Of a stretch of 64,000 nucleotides of DNA, positions 1 through 8,183 are shown one piece after another. The DNA lies in assembly GCA_028289545.1 (NCBI GenBank), contig JANQPG010000028.1:1-64000 (forward strand), given 5' to 3'. The notes under the pieces are model-generated. The model saw nothing but the letters and a program-made list of their open reading frames with translations, was not told where the DNA came from and did no database searches. A program made the position numbers and the translations under genes. This DNA comes from Woeseiaceae bacterium. Lineage in GTDB: Bacteria; Pseudomonadota; Gammaproteobacteria; Steroidobacterales; Woeseiaceae. Numbering within the stretch: the stretch's first letter is position 1; each line of letters begins with the position of its first letter.

Positions 1-274
1 GTCTGCCCTCGTTGACCGCTTGAGTACCCCTCCGCGGACACAAGCCGGCTATTGTCTAATCGGCACCGCCGACTGTCAATAACTTATGGCCTGTGATCGG
101 TCGATTTCCCGCGCTTGTACGCGGTATCCCCGCGGCAGCCCGTGAGGGCTGCACCGTTGGCCCCATGTGGGTCCGCGCGGGCGCGCAATGATAGGGTGCC
201 TGGCCCCGGAATATCAACGCTTTTTTTACCGCCAGGCGCCTGTTCACGGGAACCGCTTTGTCCCGCTGCCGGCG
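1..274. other. Left-edge non-coding stretch
   Basis: I see no convincing gene here. Short open frames exist on both strands but overlap one another and lack recognisable protein character. The only clear structure is a perfect 7-bp inverted repeat at 135-152 (GCAGCCC, loop GTGA, GGGCTGC). It has no adjacent T-tract, so it is not a standard intrinsic terminator. It lies downstream of the minus-strand carboxypeptidase gene that ends at 275. Confidence 0.4.
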
Positions 275-784
275 TTAGCCGGAGTGGAACGCCCAGTGCC
301 AGGGCTCGTAGGCCAGGCCATGAGGGTTGTCGCGAGGGTAGCTGAGGGAGAAACCGTATTGGCCGGCGTTGCTGTTGAGCCACGCAAAGCCTTGAGATTG
401 CTCGAATTCTTCGGTTAGAGGCCGAGATCCAGGGCTGGCAATATCGATGGCCCGGCCGGTGTGGTGTTCGCTGAATCCGGGTGCGGCGTTTACGCGCAGG
501 ATCGCCTCGATCGACTGTCCTGCGTTGAGCTTCTTGCGGATCAGGCGGGCCTGGTACTCGTAGGAGCGGAACCCCGAGACCAGCAGCAGGCTGATTCCGT
601 CGTCCGCGGCTGCGGCCGCCATTGCCTGCCAGGACTCGAGCGCGACGGGCAGAAGCTCGACCTGCCGGCCAATCAGATTAGGACCGGCTTCGGCCAGTTC
701 AGTGGCCTCGTCGAAGGCCGGCAAGCCCGTAACGGCGGCATAGTCCGCGGGGATACCGAGTTCGCTGTGGAGTTCGCGTAGCAT
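275..784 (-). CDS. D-alanyl-D-alanine carboxypeptidase, VanY/LAS family
   Basis: Zinc peptidase of the LAS (VanY/DdcB) fold that trims the terminal D-Ala of peptidoglycan stem peptides. The 169-residue product carries SGFRSYEYQ at 70-78, the metal motif SxHxxGxAxD at 105-114 (SEHHTGRAID) and the distal E160-P-W-H163-W motif, so all expected Zn ligands and the general base are present. I chose the ATG at 784 because a longer frame runs to 937 but would overlap cmoA antisense and adds no domain. From this start there is no signal peptide, which is odd for a cell-wall enzyme. It is divergent from cmoA, with 49 nt between the starts. Confidence 0.85.
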   Translation of the reverse strand: MLRELHSELGIPADYAAVTGLPAFDEATELAEAGPNLIGRQVELLPVALESWQAMAAAAADDGISLLLVSGFRSYEYQARLIRKKLNAGQSIEAILRVNAAPGFSEHHTGRAIDIASPGSRPLTEEFEQSQGFAWLNSNAGQYGFSLSYPRDNPHGLAYEPWHWAFHSG

Positions 785-833
785 ACGGGCCCGGATTGTC
801 CCACAAGCCGACCCGACGGAGAACGATCTCAAG

Positions 834-1601
834 GTGAATAAAGACCCTCTTTCCAAAGACAAGCTGTTCGAGGCGCAAACGTTCGAAGGCGAACCGTTCC
901 GCTTCAACTCGGCAGTGGCCGAGGTTTTCCCGGACATGCTCAGGCGCTCGATTCCAGGCTACGAGGCCTCGCTCGAAGCGATAGGCGCATTGGCGGCGCG
1001 CTTCGTGACGGACAATTCCCAATGCTACGACCTGGGCTGTTCGCTGGGCGCCGCGGCGCTCGCCATGCGGCAGGGCGCGCGGGCCAGCGGCGTACGCATA
1101 GTAGCCGTCGACAACTCCGAGGCCATGATCGAGCGCTGCCGCGATATTGTCGCGAGCGACGCGGGCTCCGGCGCAAACTCCGGCGACCCCACGCCCGATG
1201 TCGACGTCATGCTGGGCGACATTCGCGAGGTCGAGATCGAAAACGCTTCAATGGTAGTGCTCAACTACACGCTGCAGTTCCTGGAACTCGAGGACCGCGA
1301 CGCATTGATGGCGCGGGTCTTCGACGGCCTGCGCGCGGGTGGGCTGCTCGTACTGGGCGAAAAAGTCGTCGACGAAGATCCGCGCATGGAGGCATTGCTC
1401 GTCGATCTTTACTACGAGCACAAGCGCCGTAACGATTACAGCGCGCTCGAGATCGCGAGGAAACGCGCCGCTCTCGACAACGTGCTGATTCCCGAAACCG
1501 TCACGATGCATCGCCGGCGGCTGACCGCGGCAGGTTTCGCCAACATTGCCGTGTGGTTCCGCTACTTCAACTTCGTTTCGATCGTGGCCGTCAAACCCTG
1601 A
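834..1601 (+). CDS. cmoA: Carboxy-S-adenosyl-L-methionine synthase CmoA
   Basis: Converts SAM and prephenate to carboxy-SAM, the carboxymethyl donor used by CmoB to make cmo5U at tRNA wobble position 34. The 255-residue product is close to the family's usual length (about 247). It has the class I Rossmann motif DLGCSLGA (66-73) and the acidic strand AVDNSEAM (91-98), plus the N-terminal F-x-F-N stretch typical of CmoA. The frame begins with GTG at 834. cmoB follows 18 nt downstream, so the two are almost certainly co-transcribed. It is divergent from the carboxypeptidase gene. Confidence 0.93.
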   Translation: MNKDPLSKDKLFEAQTFEGEPFRFNSAVAEVFPDMLRRSIPGYEASLEAIGALAARFVTDNSQCYDLGCSLGAAALAMRQGARASGVRIVAVDNSEAMIERCRDIVASDAGSGANSGDPTPDVDVMLGDIREVEIENASMVVLNYTLQFLELEDRDALMARVFDGLRAGGLLVLGEKVVDEDPRMEALLVDLYYEHKRRNDYSALEIARKRAALDNVLIPETVTMHRRRLTAAGFANIAVWFRYFNFVSIVAVKP

Positions 1602-1619
1602 GGGTCCCGTGACTACCTC

Positions 1620-2531
1620 ATGATTGCCGACACTCAAATCCATGCTGCGCTCGAGGCGTTTGGCCTTGGCGACTGGACCGATATGGCGGTTGCCGCAGTG
1701 GGCAAACGACTGGCCCCGGACGCCCACGGCGACCTGCCCCGCTGGCAGTCGGCGCTCCGGGCGCTGAGTGCCGCTGGAGACGATCCCGCAGGAATCGAGG
1801 CGGCGCTCAAACAGCTTTCGCCGTGGCGCAAGGGTCCGTTTACGCTAGGTCCGGTGCGTGTCGACAGTGAATGGCAAAGTCAGCGCAAATGGCAGCGCGT
1901 GCGACCGGCCATTGCCAGCCTCGAGGGCCGGCAGATCCTGGACGTCGGGTGCGGTAACGGCTACTACGCTCTCGAAATGCTCAAGGACGGCGCCGCGCGG
2001 GTGCTCGGCATCGACCCCACAGTGCTGTTTGTCATGCAGTTCCTTGCCGTGCAGCATTTTCTTGACCAGTCGCGGGCGCTGATACTGCCGCTCAGGCTCG
2101 AGGAACTGCCGCTGCCGGTCCAAGTGTTCGATACGACGTTCTCGATGGGCGTTCTCTACCATCGCCGCGCACCGCTCGAACATCTGGCGGAGCTCCGACA
2201 GACTCTCAGGCCCGGCGGGCAGCTGGTACTCGAAACCCTGTATCTGCCGGGTGACGGGGCATTTGCACGGACTCCGCCGGGACGCTACGCCCGGATGCGC
2301 AACGTCTGGCTGCTTCCGTCCGTCGACGAACTCCTGGTTTGGCTTGGTAGGACAGGCTTCCGCGATATGGAGATCGTCGATCGCTCCGTCACGGATACGT
2401 CGGAGCAACGGCGGACGGAGTGGATGTGCTTCGACTCGCTCGAGAGCGCGCTCGATCCTGAGGACAACTCGCTGACCGTCGAAGGCTGGCCGCGCCCCCA
2501 TCGAATCGTTGTGACGGCAACCGCCCCCTGA
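1620..2531 (+). CDS. cmoB: tRNA U34 carboxymethyltransferase CmoB
   Basis: Transfers the carboxymethyl group from carboxy-SAM to 5-hydroxyuridine at tRNA position 34. The 303-residue protein (E. coli CmoB is 323) shows the CmoB hallmark LSPWRKGPFTL at 66-76, the SAM-binding motif DVGCGNGYY at 108-116 and GIDPT at 130-134, followed by LYHRRAPLEHL in the catalytic core. The ATG at 1620 sits 18 nt after cmoA, and the order cmoA-cmoB is the usual gammaproteobacterial arrangement. Nothing looks broken. Confidence 0.94.
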   Translation: MIADTQIHAALEAFGLGDWTDMAVAAVGKRLAPDAHGDLPRWQSALRALSAAGDDPAGIEAALKQLSPWRKGPFTLGPVRVDSEWQSQRKWQRVRPAIASLEGRQILDVGCGNGYYALEMLKDGAARVLGIDPTVLFVMQFLAVQHFLDQSRALILPLRLEELPLPVQVFDTTFSMGVLYHRRAPLEHLAELRQTLRPGGQLVLETLYLPGDGAFARTPPGRYARMRNVWLLPSVDELLVWLGRTGFRDMEIVDRSVTDTSEQRRTEWMCFDSLESALDPEDNSLTVEGWPRPHRIVVTATAP

Positions 2532-2562
2532 TTACACCTTTGCCGGTATCGCTCGCTTTCGG

Positions 2563-2617
2563 TTGACGTGACGGACCCACTTCTATAATTTCTGTCATGT
2601 CAGAAATTATAGAAGTG
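2563..2617 (+). promoter_or_regulatory. Promoter with overlapping perfect 17-bp palindromic operator
   Basis: A perfect inverted repeat with 17-bp arms (2578-2594 and 2601-2617; arm CACTTCTATAATTTCTG) and a 6-nt centre TCATGT. The left arm contains a consensus TATAAT at 2584-2589, preceded by TTGACG at 2563-2568 with a 15-bp spacer. Because the site is symmetric, the right arm carries a TATAAT on the minus strand too. The ATG at 2597 of the GbsR-family gene lies inside the centre. I infer an autoregulatory operator bound by the adjacent regulator. Confidence 0.7.
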
Positions 2618-3172
2618 TTTGCCGCGATGAAAATGACGCCACCCGTGGAACAGTACGTGCTGCACTGGGGTGAAATGGGCACACGCTGGGGCACCAATCG
2701 CACAGTCGCTCAAATCCAGGCACTGCTGTATCTGTCTCCAGAGCCGCTCCGGGCGGATCAGATCTGCGAATTACTGTCCGTCGCCCGCTCCAACGTCAGC
2801 ACGAGCATCCGCGAGCTGCAAAGCTATGGCCTCGTGCGCATGACGCACGTATTTGGCGACCGCCGGGACTATTTCGAGTCCATACACGACGTCTGGGAGC
2901 TGTTCAGGGTGATCATCGAGCAGCGCAAGCAGCGTGAGCTCAATCCCACGCTGTCGATGCTGCGCCGCTGTGCGGAAGAACTCGACGGAGACAACGAAAC
3001 CGACCCCGTCACCGCAAAACGCATCACGAACATGCTGGCTTTCGTCGAAACCACGAGCGATTGGTACGAAGATATCCGCGAGGTGCCATCGTCCACGTTG
3101 ACCAAACTCATGAAACTCGGCAAGGGCATCACCCGCCTCGTCGGTAAGCCGGCGCAAAAACGCGCCAGCTGA
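2597..3172 (+). CDS. GbsR/MarR-family transcriptional regulator
   Basis: Winged-helix DNA-binding regulator of the GbsR family. Family features are the VEQYVLHWGEMGTRWG opening, NRTVAQIQALLYL, then the helix-turn-helix around ICELLSVARSNVSTSIREL with the wing at HVFGDRRDYF. The longest frame starts at ATG 2597, but that ATG lies inside a 17-bp palindrome and would sit almost at the predicted transcription start. Family alignment favours ATG 2627 (MKMTPPVEQ), giving 181 residues. GbsR relatives respond to small osmolytes such as choline in Bacillus; the ligand here is unknown. It stands alone, after cmoB and convergent with a lipoprotein gene. Confidence 0.85.
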   Translation: MSEIIEVFAAMKMTPPVEQYVLHWGEMGTRWGTNRTVAQIQALLYLSPEPLRADQICELLSVARSNVSTSIRELQSYGLVRMTHVFGDRRDYFESIHDVWELFRVIIEQRKQRELNPTLSMLRRCAEELDGDNETDPVTAKRITNMLAFVETTSDWYEDIREVPSSTLTKLMKLGKGITRLVGKPAQKRAS

Positions 3173-3258
3173 GCCGACACTCGTTACACCCGCAACGACT
3201 CAGCACACAAGAGGCGCCGCTAAAAGAATCGCTTCGATGCTCGCGAAACGAACGTGCT

Positions 3259-4077
3259 TTAGTCGAAAGACGCCGTGTCGATGCAGGCTTCGGAGGCCGT
3301 CACGGAGGCCGACGAGGATTCGCTGAGAAACCAGACCGAGCCGTTCTTGGTGCCGGTGCTCCCGCCGCCGTTGAGCGTATTTGCCGGCCTCAGGAAGTAG
3401 CCGCCCGGGAGATAGTCGCCGGTCTTGACCTCACCTTCGAAACACTCGCTGATCGTGTGCGCGCCGCTGACGAGGTATCCCTCACGCGTTGCCGTGGAAC
3501 TTGTCCAGACAGCCTCGGCCTCGGCGGTGGTTTTCAGAAGCCACGTACGCGCGCCGCTGCCGGGATCCGATCTCAATATGTACTGGCTTACGCCCGGCGC
3601 TATCTCCTGCCAGCGGGTTTCGACGCCGTCGAGAATCAGCGGCGAGCGGATGACCGCGGTCGGATCCTGACCGCTCAGGAAATAGAGGATCTGTGCGCCC
3701 GGGTTCGATGCAAGGCGGAACCCGAGACTGCCCGAGGGCAGATAGGCGTAGCCTCCGGGAATCAGCTTGATGTCGCCGACGCTCACTTCGCCCTCGAGCA
3801 CGAACAGCTCGACCGTTGCATCGGGAACACCGCCGGTTGTCCCCGACCAGCTCGGCGGCAGGTTGACGCGATAGCGGCCGGTACGGGTTGAGTAGTCCTC
3901 GATATAGCGCTTGGCCCGAGTGCCGGGCAGCGTAGCGAGGAACACGTCGGACAACTCGTCGGTCTGAACAAACGCCGGGTACGGCAGTTTTGGCGGACTG
4001 GTGGAGCACCCCGCAATGCCTGCCGAAACGCTCAGCAAAACAGCCAACGGCAGTGGCAATCTCAGTGCAATACGCAT
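3259..4077 (-). CDS. Cupin-like lipoprotein of unknown function
   Basis: A 272-residue predicted lipoprotein: basic N-terminus, hydrophobic segment and lipobox GIAGC with the acylated Cys at 24. The mature part has two cupin-like halves. The first has VELFVLEGEVSVGDIKLIPGGYAYLPSGS. The second repeats the pattern with the ISECFEGEVKTGDYLPGGYFLRPA stretch. This resembles DUF4437-type double-cupin proteins, but the usual metal-binding histidines are not obvious. Function is unknown. It converges on the GbsR-family gene with 86 nt between the stop codons. Confidence 0.7.
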   Translation of the reverse strand: MRIALRLPLPLAVLLSVSAGIAGCSTSPPKLPYPAFVQTDELSDVFLATLPGTRAKRYIEDYSTRTGRYRVNLPPSWSGTTGGVPDATVELFVLEGEVSVGDIKLIPGGYAYLPSGSLGFRLASNPGAQILYFLSGQDPTAVIRSPLILDGVETRWQEIAPGVSQYILRSDPGSGARTWLLKTTAEAEAVWTSSTATREGYLVSGAHTISECFEGEVKTGDYLPGGYFLRPANTLNGGGSTGTKNGSVWFLSESSSASVTASEACIDTASFD

Positions 4078-4146
4078 GGCCCAGAATACTCCGCGAGTAG
4101 GTACGGTCGGCGAAGCCTAGCAGAATCGATCCCGGCAAGCGGCACG

Positions 4147-4173
4147 AAAAAAGCCGCCCAGAAACTGGGCGGC
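4147..4173 (-). terminator. Intrinsic terminator, minus strand
   Basis: GCCGCCCAG and CTGGGCGGC (9-bp perfect stem, AAA loop, 4153-4173) are flanked on the low-coordinate side by six A residues at 4147-4152. On the minus strand this is a GC-rich hairpin followed by a T-tract. It sits upstream of the cupin lipoprotein start and has no recognised gene upstream of it on that strand. Confidence 0.8.
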
Positions 4174-4570
4174 ACAGTAAGCGGAAAATAGCTCAGACCC
4201 AACGTTCGGGCGTGCAGTGAGCGGGTATCAAAACTTCCTGTAGAGATGATCCCCCTTACGCTCAGACCGTTCGGAAACACAACACTTCGTCGATAGCACT
4301 GGCAGGTATTCAGAATCGCTGCCCGGGTAAGGTGACGTGTTGAGAGGTGGCACGATCACCTGCTGTCGATTCATGCGTCCGGCATGGTGTTCTGTTTACG
4401 TGTCCGAAGCACCTTATCTCCGTGCGTACCGTTTGGTACGGCTGAGAATGCTACTACATCTAGTGTTCAAAGGCGAGACAATCACAATATCTATGTTGCG
4501 CCGAAAAGCGACGACGACCAACAGCAGATCAGGTAGGCTCGGCCGCGGTAGTTTGTGCACAAATAAGAAA

Positions 4571-4575
4571 AGGAG
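4571..4575 (+). promoter_or_regulatory. Ribosome binding site supporting a TTG start
   Basis: AGGAG at 4571-4575, six nucleotides before TTG at 4582, decides the start of the DASS transporter, which has no suitable ATG nearby. Confidence 0.75.
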
Positions 4576-4581
4576 CGACGT

Positions 4582-6048
4582 TTGAACGATGCGCTTGGCG
4601 GCCGTGGCCGCAGCCGGCACCAAACCATTGGGCTCTACCTGGGCCCGGCTCTGGCATTGCTGATGCTGCTGATCGGACCGCCGGACGGACTCGACACAAT
4701 CGCCTGGCGCACTGCAGCTGTCGGCGTGCTGATGGCCACCTGGTGGGCAACGGAGGCGCTACCCATCGCGGTCACGGCCTTTCTGCCGATCGTGTTGTTC
4801 CCCTGGTTCGAAATCAGCACGATTCAGGAGGCGACAGCCCCTTACTCCAACAAAGTTATCTACCTGTTCCTCGGCGGTTTTATCGTTGCCTTTGCGATGC
4901 AGCGATGGAACCTGCACCGGCGTATTGCGCTCAACGTACTGCGCGTGGCGGGCAGCAACGGCCGCTCACTCATCGGCGGTTTTATGCTGGCGGCAGCGCT
5001 GCTCAGCATGTGGGTCATGAACACGTCGACGACAATGATGCTGCTGCCGATCGCCATATCGATCATTACGGTCATCAACAAGTCGGTCGGCACGCTCGAC
5101 GACAAGGCGCGCAACGACTTCCAGCACGCACTGCTGTTGGGTGTCGCTTACGGCGCAACAATCGGCGGCATCTCCACCTTGGTCGGCACGGCGCCGAACG
5201 CCATGCTCGCGGCGTTCATGCAGGACAACTACGACACGCAGATCGATTTTGCGCGCTGGATGCTCGTGGGCATCCCCCTGAGCGCCGTGATGCTGCCGCT
5301 CGCCTGGCTCACGCTGACGCGCTTCGTTTTTAACGTCGATTTCGAGACCTCCGGCGAGGGCCGGGCGGAGCTCGAGCGCATGCGGCTCGATATGGGCGCC
5401 ATGACCACGCCGGAAAAACGCGTCGCCGCCGTTTTCCTGATGATGGCGCTGGCGTGGATCACGCGTCCGCTGCTGGCCGACGTGCCGGGCTTGGGCGCTA
5501 TCGACGACTCGGGCATTGCCATGGCGGGCGCCGTGGCCCTGTTCCTGATTGCGAGCGGTGACAAGAGCGACCCGGTGCTGTTGCGCTGGGAATATGCGGA
5601 ACGGCTGCCCTGGAGTGTCCTCATTCTGTTCGGTGGAGGCTTGAGCCTCGCCGGGGCCGTGCAGCGCACCGGACTCGCCGAATGGATCGGCTTGAGCCTG
5701 CAGACGCTGGGCACGCTGCCGCTCGTTCTGCTCGTCATGGCGGCCGCCGCGATGATCATCTTCCTGACCGAACTGACCAGCAACATCGCAACGACGGCGA
5801 CGTTTTTGCCTGTCGTGGGCGCCATCGCCATCGAAGCGGGCATCAACCCCATTGTTCTGACCGTGCCGGTCACGCTCGCCGCAAGCTGTGCCTTCATGCT
5901 GCCGGTTGCCACGCCGCCGAACGCGATCGTGTTCGGCTCGGGGCTCTTGTCGATACCGCGAATGGTGCGCGCCGGTTTTGCGCTGAACCTCATTGCGATT
6001 GTGCTGGTGACGGCGGTCGCCGTCGGCATTGCGCCCAGGATCCTGTAA
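4582..6048 (+). CDS. DASS (SLC13) family sodium:dicarboxylate/anion symporter
   Basis: Inner-membrane Na+-coupled transporter of the divalent anion:sodium symporter family, which imports C4-dicarboxylates, citrate or sulfate. The 488-residue protein has about 11-12 hydrophobic segments. It carries the two pseudo-symmetric substrate/Na+ loops: VMNTSTTMMLLP (from about residue 145) and TELTSNIATTAT (around 397-408), followed by LPVATPPNAIVFGSG. The first loop has N-T-S-T where many members have S-N-T. Start is TTG 4582 with AGGAG at the right spacing. Substrate cannot be told from sequence. It is convergent with ogt, 34 nt between stops. Confidence 0.88.
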   Translation: MNDALGGRGRSRHQTIGLYLGPALALLMLLIGPPDGLDTIAWRTAAVGVLMATWWATEALPIAVTAFLPIVLFPWFEISTIQEATAPYSNKVIYLFLGGFIVAFAMQRWNLHRRIALNVLRVAGSNGRSLIGGFMLAAALLSMWVMNTSTTMMLLPIAISIITVINKSVGTLDDKARNDFQHALLLGVAYGATIGGISTLVGTAPNAMLAAFMQDNYDTQIDFARWMLVGIPLSAVMLPLAWLTLTRFVFNVDFETSGEGRAELERMRLDMGAMTTPEKRVAAVFLMMALAWITRPLLADVPGLGAIDDSGIAMAGAVALFLIASGDKSDPVLLRWEYAERLPWSVLILFGGGLSLAGAVQRTGLAEWIGLSLQTLGTLPLVLLVMAAAAMIIFLTELTSNIATTATFLPVVGAIAIEAGINPIVLTVPVTLAASCAFMLPVATPPNAIVFGSGLLSIPRMVRAGFALNLIAIVLVTAVAVGIAPRIL

Positions 6049-6082
6049 CGGGCGGTCGCGAAGGGGCTGCGAACGACAGGCG

Positions 6083-6592
6083 CTACCCAGATCCGGACAA
6101 GGTAAACAGCCGCTGACTGTGCTCCGCTTCGAGCCTGAGCAACAGCGCCTTGGCGTCGAGCCCCCCGCCGAAACCCGTAAGCTGCCCGCCGCTGCCGACG
6201 ACCCGATGGCAGGGAATCAATATCGGCAGCGGATTCCGGCCGTTGGCGGCGCCGACGGCCCTGACGGCTTTCGGCCGGCCAATGCGCACGGCAATCTCGC
6301 CGTAGCTCGTGGTTTCGCCATAAGGAATTTTCAGGAGTTCGTCGAGCACCTGCCGTTGGAAGTCAGTGCCCGACGGCAGCAACGGCAAATCGAATTGTGT
6401 CCGCTCGCCGCGGAAGTACTCGTCGAGCTGTGCTCTCGCCGCCGTGAACGGTTGCTCGTTGAATATCCACTCCGGTTCGGGATCCCGGCGCATTTTGCCT
6501 TCCGGAAAACTGAGGCAGCGAAGCCCTTCGTCGTCGCCCGCCAGCAGCAGGTCGCCGAGCGGCGACCCGACGTGACAATAGTACATACTCAT
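6083..6592 (-). CDS. ogt: Methylated-DNA--protein-cysteine methyltransferase
   Basis: Suicide repair enzyme that removes O6-alkyl groups from guanine. The 169-residue protein ends with the alkyltransferase domain: FQRQVLDELLKIPYGETTSYGEIA, the helix-turn-helix RAVGAANGRNPLP and the active-site motif PCHRV with acceptor C128. The chosen ATG at 6592 overlaps the upstream gene's stop as ATGA (6589-6592), a translational-coupling arrangement. A longer frame to 6643 would run deeper into that gene. It forms an operon with the Ada-AlkA fusion, so both alkylation repair activities are made together. Confidence 0.93.
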   Translation of the reverse strand: MSMYYCHVGSPLGDLLLAGDDEGLRCLSFPEGKMRRDPEPEWIFNEQPFTAARAQLDEYFRGERTQFDLPLLPSGTDFQRQVLDELLKIPYGETTSYGEIAVRIGRPKAVRAVGAANGRNPLPILIPCHRVVGSGGQLTGFGGGLDAKALLLRLEAEHSQRLFTLSGSG

Positions 6593-8052
6593 CCTCCAGC
6601 CCCCGTTTGAGTCCACAGCAGCATGGAAGCGTAACTTCGCCAAGGCCGCCAGCGCTCTGCCCGCGCGAGCACATCGGACGCCGAGGGCTTCGCACCATCC
6701 GGCCCGGCCAGTGCTTTCAGAATGCCCAGATCCGAGGCCGGGAACGCATCCGGGTCTTTGAACGCGCGCAGCAGCGCATACTCGGCCGTCCAGTTGCCGA
6801 TACCCTTGATGGTGGTGAACGCCTTCAGGAAATCCTCGCGCGGCTCGGTTGGATCAAGACTGAGCTCACCCGAGGACACGGCGGCGGCAACGCGGCGTAT
6901 CGTTGCAGCGCGCGAACGAATGATGCCCAGGTTCTCGAGGCGCGCCCGCTTCAATCGCTCGGGCGCGGGGAACGTGACGGCAAGACCGCTGCGCTCACGG
7001 CCGGCGTCGCCCAGCGGCTCTCCGTAGCGAAGGGCAATACGCCCGGCCAGCGTCGTTGCCGCTTTCACGGAGACCTGTTGACCCAGGATCGCACGAACGA
7101 TGTGTTCGAAACGATCCCAAACACCGGGCACGCGAATGCCGGGGCGCGCATCAAGCGCTGCAGCCAGGCGCTTGTCGGCGGCGAGCGCCCGACTAATCTC
7201 GTCGATTGGCGCGTCGACGTCGAAGACCTCCTTCACGCGCTGTACGACCCCGAGCAGATCAGCCGGTGCTATCTCGTTCAGTGTGACCTCTAGTTCGCCG
7301 TCTTTATCGGTCAGCTCGACCGTGCCGACGCCCGAAGACGTGCGAATCGCTCGGCGATACATTTGTTGATCGACACTCTCGACGCCATCCAGCACTCGCG
7401 CTGCAAAAAACCGGCACAGCGCGGACCAGTCATACGGTCGCCGGTACGGAAGACGCAACGTCAGGCCGCTGGTCGCCTGCCCTTTACCGCGCCGTTTGCG
7501 CAGTTCGCTCGGCGATCGCTGCCAGGCCTTCCGGATAGCGTCGTTGAAACGGCGTGTACTGCCGTAACCCGCGGCCACGGCTATTTCAGCCATCGGCAAT
7601 GCGGTTTGATCGATCAGCTTCTTCGCGAAGTGCAGCCGCTGCGTGTGCGCAACCGCCTGCGGGCTCGCGCCGAGGTGTCGCACAAACAGTCGGCGCAGGT
7701 GGCGTCCGGTCACACCCAGGCGCTCGGCGAGCTGTTCCATCCCGGCTTGATCGAGCGCCCCCTCTTCGATCAACTTCAGGCCGCGGCTCACGGTTGTCGA
7801 CGTACCGTTCCATGCCGGACTGCCCGGCGCACACTCGGGGCGGCAGCGCAGGCACGGCCTGAAGCCTGCCTCGCCGGCCGCGGCAGCCGTCGAAAAGAAC
7901 AGCACGTTCTTGAGACGAGGTGGAACCGCCGGGCACACGGGCCGGCAATAGATTCCCGTCGTCTTTACACCAATGTAGAAACGGCCGTCGAAGCGACGGT
8001 CCCGCGACAGCATGGCGCGTTCGTAGACGGAAGAGTCCTGATCAGAAGGCAT
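6589..8052 (-). CDS. Ada-like regulator fused to AlkA 3-methyladenine DNA glycosylase
   Basis: A 487-residue fusion. Residues 1-80 are the Ada methylphosphotriester-accepting zinc domain with C36, C40, C67 and C70 (YCRPVCP and RPCLRCRPE). Residues about 85-185 are an AraC-type helix-turn-helix pair. From about 195 on is AlkA: an N-terminal beta domain and then helix-hairpin-helix glycosylase core, with FEHIVRAILGQQVS and GIGNWTAEYALLRA before the catalytic-Asp region. It senses methyl phosphotriesters, probably activates its own operon, and excises alkylated purines. Start ATG 8052 matches family starts; the open frame extends upstream only into repeat DNA. Downstream ogt overlaps by ATGA. 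Confidence 0.92.
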   Translation of the reverse strand: MPSDQDSSVYERAMLSRDRRFDGRFYIGVKTTGIYCRPVCPAVPPRLKNVLFFSTAAAAGEAGFRPCLRCRPECAPGSPAWNGTSTTVSRGLKLIEEGALDQAGMEQLAERLGVTGRHLRRLFVRHLGASPQAVAHTQRLHFAKKLIDQTALPMAEIAVAAGYGSTRRFNDAIRKAWQRSPSELRKRRGKGQATSGLTLRLPYRRPYDWSALCRFFAARVLDGVESVDQQMYRRAIRTSSGVGTVELTDKDGELEVTLNEIAPADLLGVVQRVKEVFDVDAPIDEISRALAADKRLAAALDARPGIRVPGVWDRFEHIVRAILGQQVSVKAATTLAGRIALRYGEPLGDAGRERSGLAVTFPAPERLKRARLENLGIIRSRAATIRRVAAAVSSGELSLDPTEPREDFLKAFTTIKGIGNWTAEYALLRAFKDPDAFPASDLGILKALAGPDGAKPSASDVLARAERWRPWRSYASMLLWTQTGAGG

Positions 8053-8111
8053 AGGCCAAGTATACGCCTCAGCCGGAACCCGACTGGCCAGAATCGGACC
8101 TCTACGTAGAG

Positions 8112-8147
8112 AAAAAAATGCGGGCGCGGCTTTGCGCAGCGCCCGCA
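8112..8147 (-). terminator. Intrinsic terminator of the dps/peroxiredoxin operon
   Basis: TGCGGGCGC (8119-8127) and GCGCCCGCA (8139-8147) form a 9-bp GC-rich stem. Seven A residues at 8112-8118 give a T-tract on the minus strand. It lies between the peroxiredoxin-glutaredoxin gene and the Ada-AlkA gene, so it should end the former transcript after an unusually long 3' UTR of roughly 220 nt. Confidence 0.85.
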
Positions 8148-8183
8148 GCGGGCCGGGGAGAGCCCTTGAAGGGCCGGCGGGGG

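Larger units (their letters stand above)
4078..4581. other. Gene-poor 504-bp intergenic region with orphan terminator
   Basis: No convincing protein gene. It lies between the start of the minus-strand cupin lipoprotein and the start of the DASS transporter, so it should hold both promoters. It contains a strong minus-strand terminator at 4147-4173 with no annotated gene feeding into it, and a 6-bp-arm palindrome at 4425-4440 (CGTACC, GTTT, GGTACG). A 72-codon minus-strand frame (4062-4280) spans the terminator, so I do not believe it. A small RNA on the minus strand is possible. Confidence 0.5.

Noticed and set aside
135..152. Intrinsic terminator for the carboxypeptidase gene
   Set aside because: The 7-bp hairpin has no T-tract on either strand and lies more than 120 nt beyond the stop.
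4414..4623. 69-codon minus-strand frame upstream of the transporter
   Set aside because: Overlaps the transporter's ribosome site and start, with no supporting start signal or family character.
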